This document shows positions 53,901-61,701 of a DNA stretch of 64,000 nt, piece after piece (the stretch's first letter is position 1; each line of letters begins with the position of its first letter). A program made the position numbers and the translations under genes. This DNA comes from Candidatus Abyssobacteria bacterium SURF_5 (GTDB lineage Bacteria; Abyssobacteria; SURF-5), in contig QZKU01000145.1 of NCBI GenBank assembly GCA_003598085.1, positions 12,610 through 76,609 of the forward strand, in the 5' to 3' direction. The notes beneath the pieces were generated by a model that saw nothing but the letters and a program-made list of their open reading frames with translations, made no database searches and had not been told where the DNA came from.

Positions 53901-56034
53901 TCCTTTGCAGCTTGGCGGTGGCTTCCTCGAGCGATTTCGAGAGGTTCTGCTCAGAAGCCTCTTTCTCTTTCAGGACAGCCTTCAACTGTTCGATCTCGTC
54001 GTTCAGCTCGGCCGCCAGCATCTTCCGTTGCTCGCGTGTCTCCTTCAGGACCGCTTCCTGCTTCTTGCGTTCCAACTCCGCCGCATGCAACTCGTCATCC
54101 AGCTTCTTCACCTGCTCATGAAACGCTCGAATACGCTCTGCATCCTCTCGTTCCTTGAGCAGGAGAGCCTGCTCGCGTTCCGACACATGATTCTGCAGCT
54201 TCAGGTTTTCGGAAGCCAATTCCTCAAGTTTCTTGCTTTTTTCGCCGATCTCCCGTTCATGCTGCTCCACCATCGATTTCGAGGAAGCGAGTTCCGCAGT
54301 GATTTCCGAGAGGTCCTGTTTCATCTTCTCGCGTTCGGAGCGCACTCGCTCGAGCTCCTCGCGCGCGCGCTGATGGTTCTGAGAGACTTCTTTCAGGCGC
54401 TCCTCGATCTCAGCACTAGCGGATTCCGCCGCACTCGCGCGCTTCGACAGCGTGGCGTTTTTTTGTTCCCGCGATTGGGAAAGTGCGCGTTCGGCCTCGA
54501 GCGCCTGCGAGAGAGCGTTGATCTCCTCCTGCAACTGCTGCTCCCGAGCGGCCGCCTCCGAGAGCTTGGCGGAACTCTCCTCCGTCCTCTGCGCCCGAAT
54601 GTGTTCAAGGTTGTCCTCGAGTTCCTTGATGCGAGCGTTTAATTGCTCCGCCGCCTTCTTGAGCAGCTCGTTCTCTTCGCGCGTCTCTGCATAGCTATCC
54701 TCGAGGTCCAACTTCTCTCTTTGCTCCTTCGAGCTGCGCTTTTCACGCTCCTCTCGAAGCAGCACAAGTTTTTCGTCTTTGTCCTCGAGCTGGATTTTCA
54801 GGGCGAGCAGATCATCTTCTTTTTCTTTCTGCAGTTGCTCGATTCGGGCTTGCAGGGCCTGCAATTTCTGCTCCGCCTGCTTCTGGTGGTCTGCGTGGAG
54901 GGCAAGATCGCTGAAATTCTTTTTCAGCAGTTGCTCCAGCTCCGAAATTCGTGCTTCTTTTTCCGACAGAGCCGCGTCGCGATCCCTCAGGGCCTCCTCG
55001 GCGCGCTCTTCCCGCTCTTTCAGCTCCTTCGACAACTGGGCGATTTCGCTCGAGATAACCTTGCCCTGTGATTTCAGCAGATTATTTTTCTCGTCAAGCT
55101 CTCCCTTGATCTTCTTTAATCTCAAGGTGAGCGAAGCATTGTCAGCGGCAGTCGCCTTCTCACGAGCCGCAAGTTCTTCAATCTGGCGCTGCATCTGCTG
55201 AACGATTTCATCATGCGAGCTCAATTTCTGCTCGTACTCGCGCAAGGTGACCTGGAGACCGTCCTCGTGTTTCTTCGCCTGGCGCTGCATCCACGTGCTG
55301 AGAATCTCCTCCGTCGTGGCAGTATCCTTCTGCTCGCCCGCCTGCTCGCGAATGGCGGATAGAAATTCCGCCACCTTCTCCTTCGTGAGGGGCTGGCGAT
55401 TGAGCGTGGAGAAGGTCTTGAGGTGGCCGGGCAACCGTTTCAGGTAAGCCGAATTCTTCCCGGCCTCCTTCATCAGCATCTGCATAACATCGAGATCAAG
55501 CTCCAGGTCCAGACGAGCACACTCGCTCTTCAAAATCTTGAGGCGCGTTTCCGGAAGCGGCGGCACGAGGTGCGCGTCGATTCCGCCGCGGAGCCTGCTG
55601 AGAAACCGCTTGTCGAACCCGCGCAGGTCCTTGATCGGAACCGAAGACGCCAGCAGAATCTGCTTTCCGCTGTCTACAAAGGAATTGAAGAGGGAAGAAA
55701 ACTTGTCTTTGGCGGCGGGAACATCCAGAATCCGCTCGAAATCATCGACAATCAGAAAGTCCTTTCGAACGAGTTCACGGGCCAACGCTTCATCGGAAGA
55801 CGCACCGTTTCCGAATACCTGCTCGACCGTGTCTTCTTCAGATACAAAAAGCAGGGATATCTCGGGATGCGCCCGGGACAATTCGGTGCTTACCGCGGTA
55901 AGCAGATGCGTTTTTCCGGAACCCGCCTCGCCGTGGATCAGCAGAGGCGAGTATCCTTTTTCGAGATTGACGACCGCTTTACACAGAGCGACGGCAAATT
56001 TGTTGGAATCGTCGACCTCGAATGAATCAAGCAT
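50902..56034 (-). CDS. Giant protein: DnaA-like AAA+ - long coiled coil - DnaA-like AAA+
   Basis: 1710 residues. An N-terminal DnaA/Hda-like ATPase (1-225) has DDSNKFAVALCKAV, Walker A HGEAGSGKTHL (about 34-44), Walker B FLIVDDFERI and a lid ending in LKTFSTLN. Residues about 245-1283 are an uninterrupted coiled coil. A Pro/Ala/Glu linker (about 1283-1345) leads to a second DnaA-like ATPase (GSEANSFTITMAEKIA, Walker A IYGQSGAGKTH about 1373, Walker B LLILDDFEI). A third, degenerate ATPase-like part has no P-loop but has VILIDDCDSV (about 1650). The C-terminus is very basic. The start at 56034 is chosen because it follows the tldD stop; an extension to 56142 would overlap tldD. I know no characterised protein of this build. 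A DNA- or polar-scaffold role is conjecture. Confidence 0.85.
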   Translation of the reverse strand: MLDSFEVDDSNKFAVALCKAVVNLEKGYSPLLIHGEAGSGKTHLLTAVSTELSRAHPEISLLFVSEEDTVEQVFGNGASSDEALARELVRKDFLIVDDFERILDVPAAKDKFSSLFNSFVDSGKQILLASSVPIKDLRGFDKRFLSRLRGGIDAHLVPPLPETRLKILKSECARLDLELDLDVMQMLMKEAGKNSAYLKRLPGHLKTFSTLNRQPLTKEKVAEFLSAIREQAGEQKDTATTEEILSTWMQRQAKKHEDGLQVTLREYEQKLSSHDEIVQQMQRQIEELAAREKATAADNASLTLRLKKIKGELDEKNNLLKSQGKVISSEIAQLSKELKEREERAEEALRDRDAALSEKEARISELEQLLKKNFSDLALHADHQKQAEQKLQALQARIEQLQKEKEDDLLALKIQLEDKDEKLVLLREEREKRSSKEQREKLDLEDSYAETREENELLKKAAEQLNARIKELEDNLEHIRAQRTEESSAKLSEAAAREQQLQEEINALSQALEAERALSQSREQKNATLSKRASAAESASAEIEERLKEVSQNHQRAREELERVRSEREKMKQDLSEITAELASSKSMVEQHEREIGEKSKKLEELASENLKLQNHVSEREQALLLKEREDAERIRAFHEQVKKLDDELHAAELERKKQEAVLKETREQRKMLAAELNDEIEQLKAVLKEKEASEQNLSKSLEEATAKLQRNEEILNQAKAEAEEAEARAEEIGRQFEEAQKSWEERLERQRDELALHEKDLAEKIAASQREVQESAGIIKRLKTHVSDLEDRVRQRDQLLDAKEKGEAEHILKLKDELKRRNDELQKTFEDIVAANERGDEFERRVSELAHELAAVKEERQQAEDSSAAARDLFDKQIQEARERASELETQLTQRNEQVREFESRLGDYERRIQSSEEALAALRAELAAAENEKASLAAKEQEVAARVEEVTHEAEAAVQAAGERLQEARVQLREAQAREGELLSRFEQEKAALTERLERQRLESTAREKAHSDASSAAELEMKSLSEQVQKLKKKMNEAQQDLERQVELRELAEQDAARLATLIEEKDLRVAESQKALEALRESFSQSTAQGAEAQGHFSALEKELTAKERALAAVRHDYSELQVDYDKLRAEMVKAEKSGSKLQSEKKKTEQALKSRDDQIKALQEELTKLRAQVEQEDAGALARIQELERITAKKDDMLQAAEQRGRESAREIVASKDKEIERLSAAQKEAARSLEEHAQTADAQLAKVRQEYEELLLRQRKENDVLRGRLTTLEHEQASQPDSAKLPTAAEQEADVSPPPASAEEPAADASDAQAEPEEPAGDVQFEPVEWLHDFAGFRGSEANSFTITMAEKIAKSPGTLYNPLCIYGQSGAGKTHIMHALGLLATKQNPKLSAVVISLGSLIERMKRERENLEKWPRSLRLLILDDFEISDVPREIQASLYGLLSAMLKSGTQIVIASEVPPIKMQSIEESMLHFIEAGLLAKLEVDAQVQEEQKEAIEAFVHVARIPFAGQQEKQEAETRAAETAPSPEPAAPEVKKDFFEEFLQANTALTSANFQGKELFEEFEEIFKNPNKRWRNKFPLLVMEDDRQRRNHFFNALAHRLQGVFTGPVSSLSIERLVTVLSKKQAFDWNGLLNRLIKSHVILIDDCDSVTKLPSSTFGYLRAIIDEVLGRDILLMIGMSKKYKKEPIFGAAVKRASKKKI

Positions 56035-56038
56035 AACT

Positions 56039-57421
56039 TCAGGCACTGGTTCCTCCGACCGTAATCCCTCGTATCCGAAGCGTCGGCTGTGCGTCGGAAA
56101 CCGGGGCCCCCTGCCCGTCTTTTCCGCACGTTCCGAGGCCAAAACCGAGATCGTTGGCCACCATGTCTATTCCCGATAAAACCTTGAGCGAGTTTCCGAT
56201 CAAAGACGCACCCCGAACCGGTTCCTTGATTTCCCCATTGCGGATCAGGTAGCCCTCGCTTACCTCAAACATGAAATCCCCGCTCACCGTGTTCACCTGT
56301 CCGCCGCCCATCCGCCGCACGAACAGACCTTTGTCGGTCGCTGATATGACATCCTCCGGGCGCGCACCGCCGGGAACAATCAAGGTGTTCGTCATGCGGG
56401 GGATCGGCCGGTGGCGGTACGACTCGCGACGTCCGTTGCCCGTGGAGGCACGGCCCTCCTTGCGCGCGCCAATGACGTCGTACAGGTAGCTCTTCAAAAC
56501 TCCATTCTCCACGAGCACCGTGCGCTCGGCCGGCGTCCCCTCGTCGTCCACCTTGAACGTGCCCCGCCTCCGCGGGATCGTGGCATCGTCGTGCACCGAA
56601 ACCGATTCCGAAGCGATCCGCTGTCCGATCTTGCCCGCAAACACCGAGAGACCCTTCTGCACCAGGTCGGCCTCAAGACCGTGCCCGACCGCCTCGTGGA
56701 TCATCGTTCCGCCGGCTTCGGCGCCGACAACAACGGGCATGATACCCGTCGGCGCCGGCGATGCGTCCAGCATTCGCAGCGCCTGCTCGGCCGCTGTTCG
56801 CGCCACCTTCGCGGGGGTCGTATCTTCAAACATCTCGAATCCCATTGTCCCGCCGACCGGCTCGTAGCCCGTCTGAATAAGGTCTCCTCGCTTTGCGACC
56901 GAATGCACAAGAAAGATGATGTGGTCGCGCTCATCGGTCACGAGCAGACCGCTGGAGTTCGCGATGATGACGCGCTGCCGCGAGTCACCATACCGAACGA
57001 GTACCTGCACAACCTCTTTGCCGGCGCTCCATGCGGTTTCGTTCGCTTCCAGCACCTTCGAGACTTTTTCACTCGCAGGAACCGCCGACGGATACTTTAT
57101 CCTCTTCTTCTCGAAGCTCACCTTGACGGCTTCGGGAAAGGTGTATTTTTGAACCGGCGCACGGATGCCTTTGCTCACCCGCTCGGCCAGATCCCGCAAG
57201 GCCGCCGCCGTCAACTGGTTGGTGGAAGCATATGCGGTCATATCTCCCACAACCACACGCAGACCGGCGCCACGATCGGTTCCGCTGATTACGCGCTCTA
57301 TCTTGTTCGCTTCACAACCGATCGAAACGGAAAACCGTTCCTCAATGAAAAGCTCTGCAAAATCTCCGCCATTTTTCAGCGCTAACTGCAAAATCTTTGG
57401 AATTTCCCGAACTATTTTCAT
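56039..57421 (-). CDS. tldD: TldD-family metalloprotease
   Basis: 460 residues with the TldD/PmbA architecture. The zinc motif HEAVGHGLEAD (HExxxH, about residue 240) is followed by a third Cys/His ligand region toward the C-terminus (GTCGKDGQGAPVSDAQP, about 435). The GGARPEDVISATDKGLFV segment is typical. TldD works with TldE/PmbA to trim unfolded leader regions, for example in microcin maturation. No pmbA partner is in the window. It starts the run tldD, giant ATPase, larB, larC, coaD from a good promoter. Confidence 0.93.
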   Translation of the reverse strand: MKIVREIPKILQLALKNGGDFAELFIEERFSVSIGCEANKIERVISGTDRGAGLRVVVGDMTAYASTNQLTAAALRDLAERVSKGIRAPVQKYTFPEAVKVSFEKKRIKYPSAVPASEKVSKVLEANETAWSAGKEVVQVLVRYGDSRQRVIIANSSGLLVTDERDHIIFLVHSVAKRGDLIQTGYEPVGGTMGFEMFEDTTPAKVARTAAEQALRMLDASPAPTGIMPVVVGAEAGGTMIHEAVGHGLEADLVQKGLSVFAGKIGQRIASESVSVHDDATIPRRRGTFKVDDEGTPAERTVLVENGVLKSYLYDVIGARKEGRASTGNGRRESYRHRPIPRMTNTLIVPGGARPEDVISATDKGLFVRRMGGGQVNTVSGDFMFEVSEGYLIRNGEIKEPVRGASLIGNSLKVLSGIDMVANDLGFGLGTCGKDGQGAPVSDAQPTLRIRGITVGGTSA

Positions 57422-57455
57422 ATGCGGTTACTCCTTTTTGGGATGGTAATGGTCA

Positions 57456-57484
57456 ATTATAGAAACGCTTCTTCGGGAAGTCAA
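57456..57484 (-). promoter_or_regulatory. Sigma-70 promoter of the tldD-larBC run
   Basis: On the minus strand TTGACT (57484-57479) and TATAAT (57461-57456) are 17 bases apart. Transcription should begin near 57449, about 28 bases before the tldD ATG. Confidence 0.75.
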
Positions 57485-57656
57485 GATAACCACCCTTGCT
57501 TCATGTATAACTCTCGCATGCTTATAGTCTTATGAGGCAAAGGGCTCATGAAGAAGGCGGCTCCTCAGATCGACTACCATAGTTTAACACCGCGCCCCCG
57601 CCGTAAATACGTGAGGGGCAAAAAATGCCTAATTTCCGGGCACTGCCGGAATCTGC

Positions 57657-57685
57657 TTGACATAAAAGGGCTTCTGCGGTAAAAA
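57657..57685 (+). promoter_or_regulatory. Sigma-70 promoter of ilvD
   Basis: TTGACA (57657-57662) and TAAAAA (57680-57685) are separated by 17 bases. The leader would be about 120 bases. The rest of the 390-base gap between tldD and ilvD shows no other element. Confidence 0.6.
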
Positions 57686-57811
57686 TTGTACGAAATTGTT
57701 TTCCAAAGTGTATCCTCAGGCGCACGGTTTGCCGATACTCCTCCTTCTCTTCATGGGGCCGTTTTGCCCTCTTCAGTGGGGGAGGGATGCCCCGGCGAAA
57801 GGGATAATCTG

Positions 57812-59428
57812 ATGGTGAAGAAGAGACAGAGCAGCGTCCTCCTCGAGAATGTCGATCGGACGGCGACCGCACTCGTGCGCCGCGAGCTCCTGAAATGTAT
57901 CGGACTGACCGAAGAAGAGATGAAGCGTCCGCTTGTCGGGGTCGTGAATTCCTGGACCGAGTTGACCCCCGGCCATCTTCACCTGCGCGAGGTGGCCGAG
58001 GCAGTCAAAGCGGGCGTTCGCATCGGAGGCGGAACGCCGCTTGAATTCAATACGCCGGCCCCGTGCGACGGGTACGGCAACGGCCTCGATGGGATGAAGT
58101 ATGTCTTGCCACTGCGCGACCTGATCGCCGATTCCGTCGAGACAATGGTGCTCGCGCATCATCTGGATGCCCTCGTATTTATCTCCTCATGCGACAAGAT
58201 CGTGCCGGCCCACCTCCTTGCAGCGGCCCGGCTGGATCTGCCCTCCGTATTCGTTACCGGCGGCCCGATGCTCCCCTTCGACCTGTTCTTGCCGAAGGAC
58301 GCGCCCCGAATTCTCAGCCAACTGGTCTGCCCGTCCTCCGGCGCATGTCCCGGAATGGGAACCGCCAATACCATGCAGTTTCTGGTCGAAGCCCTGGGAA
58401 TGAGCCTTCCGGCCTCCGCGACAACCCATGCCGTGCAATCCGAGAAAATCGTGCAGGCCAAGCAGAGCGGAATGCTGGTGATGAAGGCGCTCGAAGCCGG
58501 CCTCAGCCCGCGCGCCGTCATGACGCGGCAGGCCCTTGAAAACGCGGTCTCCGTGCAGATGGCCTCCGGCGGATCGACCAACGCCGTCCTGCACGTGCTC
58601 GCGCTCGCCGATGAGCTCGGAATCGAATTCGATATCTCGGAATATAACCTCTTCTCACAACGCGTGCCGCATATCTGCGGAGGACTGCCGTCCGGACCGT
58701 ATTCGATTCTGGATATTCACAAGGCCGGCGGCGTGCCGGCTATCATGATTCAGCTTGGCGACCTGATTCACGGCGACGCGCTCACGGTAACCGGAAGAAC
58801 AGTAGCCGACAACCTGGTGGGCAAATGGGCGCTTGATGAGGAAGTCATCCGCCCGCGCTCGAACCCATTTCATGCCGAGGGCGGAATCGCCATTTTGCGG
58901 GGCAATCTGGCGCCCGACAGCGCCGTCGTCAAACAAAGCGGCGTGCCGGAATCGATGCTGGTTTTTCGGGGACCTGCGCGCATTTTCGAGAATGAGGCCG
59001 AATCGGTTGAGGCCGCGCTGAATCGCGTGTTCCAGCCCGGCGAAGTCATCGTCATCCGCAACGAAGGCCCGAGGGGCGGGCCGGGCATGCGCGAGATACT
59101 CACCGTGACCGAACAGTTATTCCAGATGGGACTCGAGGAGCAGGTCGCAATCATCACCGACGCCCGCTTCTCGGGTTTCACCCGCGGCCCCGCCATCGGA
59201 CACGTTTGTCCCGAGGCCTACGAAGGCGGGCCGCTGGCCGCCGTCAGAAACGGCGACTTCATTAAAATCGATATACCGGCGCGGACCGTCGATGTCGAGA
59301 TATCGCGAGAGGAGATGGATAAGCGGCTGCGCCAATGGAAAAGGCCGGAGAGGAATCTGAAGGGCTATCTCGCAAAATATGCTGCCCTCGTTTCGCCCGC
59401 ATATCGAGGAGCGGTGGTAAAGGTCTGA
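57812..59428 (+). CDS. ilvD: Dihydroxy-acid dehydratase (IlvD/Edd family)
   Basis: 538 residues. Fe-S ligand regions are in NTPAPCDGYGNGLDGMKY, SSCDKIVPAHLLAAARLD and SGACPGMGTANTMQF, with the catalytic tail PRGGPGMREI and DARFSGFTRG near the C-terminus. IlvD makes 2-oxoisovalerate and 2-oxo-3-methylvalerate in branched-chain amino-acid synthesis. The start at 57812 gives MVKKRQS and a normal length. An upstream ATG (57686) would run through the leader. No other ilv or leu genes are adjacent, so a sugar-acid dehydratase of the family cannot be excluded. Confidence 0.88.
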   Translation: MVKKRQSSVLLENVDRTATALVRRELLKCIGLTEEEMKRPLVGVVNSWTELTPGHLHLREVAEAVKAGVRIGGGTPLEFNTPAPCDGYGNGLDGMKYVLPLRDLIADSVETMVLAHHLDALVFISSCDKIVPAHLLAAARLDLPSVFVTGGPMLPFDLFLPKDAPRILSQLVCPSSGACPGMGTANTMQFLVEALGMSLPASATTHAVQSEKIVQAKQSGMLVMKALEAGLSPRAVMTRQALENAVSVQMASGGSTNAVLHVLALADELGIEFDISEYNLFSQRVPHICGGLPSGPYSILDIHKAGGVPAIMIQLGDLIHGDALTVTGRTVADNLVGKWALDEEVIRPRSNPFHAEGGIAILRGNLAPDSAVVKQSGVPESMLVFRGPARIFENEAESVEAALNRVFQPGEVIVIRNEGPRGGPGMREILTVTEQLFQMGLEEQVAIITDARFSGFTRGPAIGHVCPEAYEGGPLAAVRNGDFIKIDIPARTVDVEISREEMDKRLRQWKRPERNLKGYLAKYAALVSPAYRGAVVKV

Positions 59429-59449
59429 ATACCATAAAGGAGACAACGA

Positions 59450-59731
59450 ATGGAACTGAAAAAAGTACTCGCCGGATGGAATAAAGTTTGCCCCGGTTGT
59501 AATATCGCCCGAAAATATCCAAAATCCTTTATCGGCCGAAAGGTGCGCGCTCACTGGGAGAACGGATGCCCGGTGCATGACGCGTACGTGGAGGTCTACG
59601 GCGCGAACGAGCCTACTTCGAAAAAGAAGGCATCAAGGAAAAACGCGCCGAAGAAAAAAGTCGCGGCCAAGGCCGGCGCCGGCAATCCGGGCAAACCACA
59701 GGCAAAAGGTGGACAGAAGAAAAAGAAATGA
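59450..59731 (+). CDS. Small protein with a CPGC/CPVH segment and a Lys/Ala-rich tail
   Basis: 93 residues. The first 50 contain CPGC and CPVH, a possible zinc site, in an otherwise unrecognised domain. The last 40 are almost only Lys, Ala, Gly and Pro, resembling histone H1-like or nucleoid-protein tails. A GGAGACAAC ribosome site lies 22 bases after ilvD, so it is probably cotranscribed. Nucleic-acid binding is inferred from the tail only. Confidence 0.65.
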   Translation: MELKKVLAGWNKVCPGCNIARKYPKSFIGRKVRAHWENGCPVHDAYVEVYGANEPTSKKKASRKNAPKKKVAAKAGAGNPGKPQAKGGQKKKK

Positions 59732-59767
59732 TTACCCTGACGTAAGGGGGAGAATTCGCAAGGTCTC

Positions 59768-59786
59768 GCCCGTTTCCCAGACGGGC
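59768..59786. terminator. Weak bidirectional hairpin between convergent genes
   Basis: GCCCGT and ACGGGC pair around a seven-base loop between the small basic gene and the end of manC. T-rich flanks are lacking, so it is a tentative terminator. Confidence 0.3.
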
Positions 59787-59788
59787 CC

Positions 59789-60877
59789 TTAGAGAAAATC
59801 CTCGAGGCCCCGCTTCTTCAGTTCATCGACGACTCGGCGGACGTCGGGCGCGCGCTCCTTCTTGCATACCAGCAGCGCGTCCTCCGTCTCGATGATAACG
59901 ATGTCTTCGAGCCCGATGACCGCCACCAGCTTCTTGGTGCTGTGAATGATGTTTCCGGTGGATTCAATTGAAACGACCTTGGCGTCGAGGAAATTGTTGT
60001 CCTTATCCTTCGGCCAGATCTGCTCCATCGCAGCCCAACTGCCGATATCGTTCCAGCCGAAGTCGCCTTTGAGCAGAGCCACGTCGCTTGATTTTTCCAT
60101 AACGCCGAAGTCGATCGACTCGGCTTTGAGCGACGGATAAATCTTCTCGATCGTCTTTTCTTCGCTTCCCTTGCCGATCGCGCTCTCTATTTTCATCAGG
60201 CCCTCATACAGATCGGGCAGGTGAACCTTGATCTGTTCGAGAATGACCGACACCTTCCACACGAACATGCCGCTGTTCCACATGTAGTGGCCGGTTTTCA
60301 AGAATTTTTGCGCCACCGCCTTGGTGGGTTTCTCGCGGAACGCGACAACCTTATAAATATTTTCCTCCTGCACCGAATCTATCTTGTGTCCGATCTGTAT
60401 GTAACCGTAGCCGGTTTCGGGAAACGTGGGCTGGATGCCGATGGTAACCAGTTTGTCTTCCTTTTGCGCGAAAGCAACTGCGGCTCTTACTATTTTGCGG
60501 AACCGATCGGCGTCGGTAATCAGATGATCCGACGGCAGAACAAGCATGGCCGCCTCTTCATCGATCGCCTTCAAGTGGATGGCGGCCAGCCCGATGGCCG
60601 GCGCGGTATTCTTGCCTTCAGGCTCAATGAGAATGTTTTCGGTCGGAACATGCGCGAGCTGGCGGTCGATCTCCTCGAAATGGATGTTGCCGACCACAAC
60701 AATGGTGTGATTGCCGTCCACCAGCGGCCCCAGCCGCTCGACCGTCTCCTGAATCATCGTCTTGTTGCTCACGATGTCGAGCAATTGCTTGGGCTTGTTC
60801 CTTCGACTCCTCGGCCATAGACGGGTCCCGGAACCGCCGGCCAGAATCACCGCATACAGATGACTGTCTCTTCTCAT
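59789..60877 (-). CDS. manC: Mannose-1-phosphate guanylyltransferase
   Basis: 362 residues. The pyrophosphorylase signature VILAGGSGTRLWPRSRRNKPKQ lies at the N-terminus. EGKNTAPAIGLAA (about 85), LPSDHLI (about 114), GYGYIQIG (about 157), REKPTKAVA and WNSGMFVW follow in order. It makes GDP-mannose for polysaccharide or glycan synthesis. It lacks the C-terminal isomerase domain of bifunctional enzymes; the separate manA on the same strand supplies that step. Confidence 0.93.
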   Translation of the reverse strand: MRRDSHLYAVILAGGSGTRLWPRSRRNKPKQLLDIVSNKTMIQETVERLGPLVDGNHTIVVVGNIHFEEIDRQLAHVPTENILIEPEGKNTAPAIGLAAIHLKAIDEEAAMLVLPSDHLITDADRFRKIVRAAVAFAQKEDKLVTIGIQPTFPETGYGYIQIGHKIDSVQEENIYKVVAFREKPTKAVAQKFLKTGHYMWNSGMFVWKVSVILEQIKVHLPDLYEGLMKIESAIGKGSEEKTIEKIYPSLKAESIDFGVMEKSSDVALLKGDFGWNDIGSWAAMEQIWPKDKDNNFLDAKVVSIESTGNIIHSTKKLVAVIGLEDIVIIETEDALLVCKKERAPDVRRVVDELKKRGLEDFL

Positions 60878-60997
60878 CGGGATTTTCCCCCCTGCATGCC
60901 CTCATCTGCAACTGGAGATTTTCTTTTCATAACTCTGTATTCTGACAAGAAAGCTCTTTTCTTGTCAATTCTTTTACCGCCGCAAGCGCCCGCGATA

Positions 60998-61699
60998 TCA
61001 GCGCTCTCCAAAACGCGCCCGCGCATCCCGGTGCATGCGGTTCAGAATGTCCGTCAAATCGACGCGCGCCTGCTCCATTTGCTCGGGAGAGGCATCCTTC
61101 GCAATCCAGATCGGCTGATCGTAGAAAAAGACCATGCGCGTGAACGGCAGCGGCAGCAGGGTCCTGTCCCAACTCTTGAACAGGATTTTCCGCTTCGCCC
61201 ACACCATGACCGGCACCAGCGGAAGCCCGGTCTCTTTCGCAATCTTGATGATCCCGATCTTCGCGATCCCGAACGGCCCGCGCGGGCCGTCGGCGACCAG
61301 TCCTCCGCTGCACCTGCGCTCATTAATGATTTCGACCATGGTGTTGAGGGCATCCTTCCCGCCGCGACTGCTCGAACCGCGGGCACTCATGAAACCAAGC
61401 CGCTCCAGCGTCCTCGCGATCAGCTCGCCGTCTCTGCTCTGGCTCACCATAACGATGCCCTGCCGGTTGCGGAAATGATATGCATAATACAGCAGCCCCT
61501 GATGCCACGAAACGAAGAGGAGCGGCTGGCCCTCGCGCAAGAACTGGTCCTCATGCTCTTTGCCGAAAATCTCGATCCGGCACGTCCGGTACAGCGCGCC
61601 GGCAAATAGGGTGAACAGGCGCGGCACCAGCGCCAGCACGAGGCGAAACTTCCAGTCGTACCTCTTTTTCGGCTCCTCAAGCGCGTCCACGTGCGTCAA
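60998..61699 (-). CDS. DUF374-type lysophospholipid acyltransferase-like protein
   Basis: About 233 residues. Family motifs are SWHQGLLYYA (about 62), SQSRDGELIARTLERLGF (about 85), ARGSSSRGGKDAL (about 105) and LVADGPRGPFGIAKIG (about 130), characteristic of DUF374 near the LPLAT acyltransferases. It probably transfers an acyl group to a lipid A or sugar-lipid acceptor at the inner membrane. The start is a TTG at 61699 preceded by GAGGGG, just after the uppP stop. A much longer open frame extends upstream through uppP but is only a shadow there. Confidence 0.8.
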   Translation of the reverse strand: MTHVDALEEPKKRYDWKFRLVLALVPRLFTLFAGALYRTCRIEIFGKEHEDQFLREGQPLLFVSWHQGLLYYAYHFRNRQGIVMVSQSRDGELIARTLERLGFMSARGSSSRGGKDALNTMVEIINERRCSGGLVADGPRGPFGIAKIGIIKIAKETGLPLVPVMVWAKRKILFKSWDRTLLPLPFTRMVFFYDQPIWIAKDASPEQMEQARVDLTDILNRMHRDARARFGER

Positions 61700-61701
61700 T
61701 T

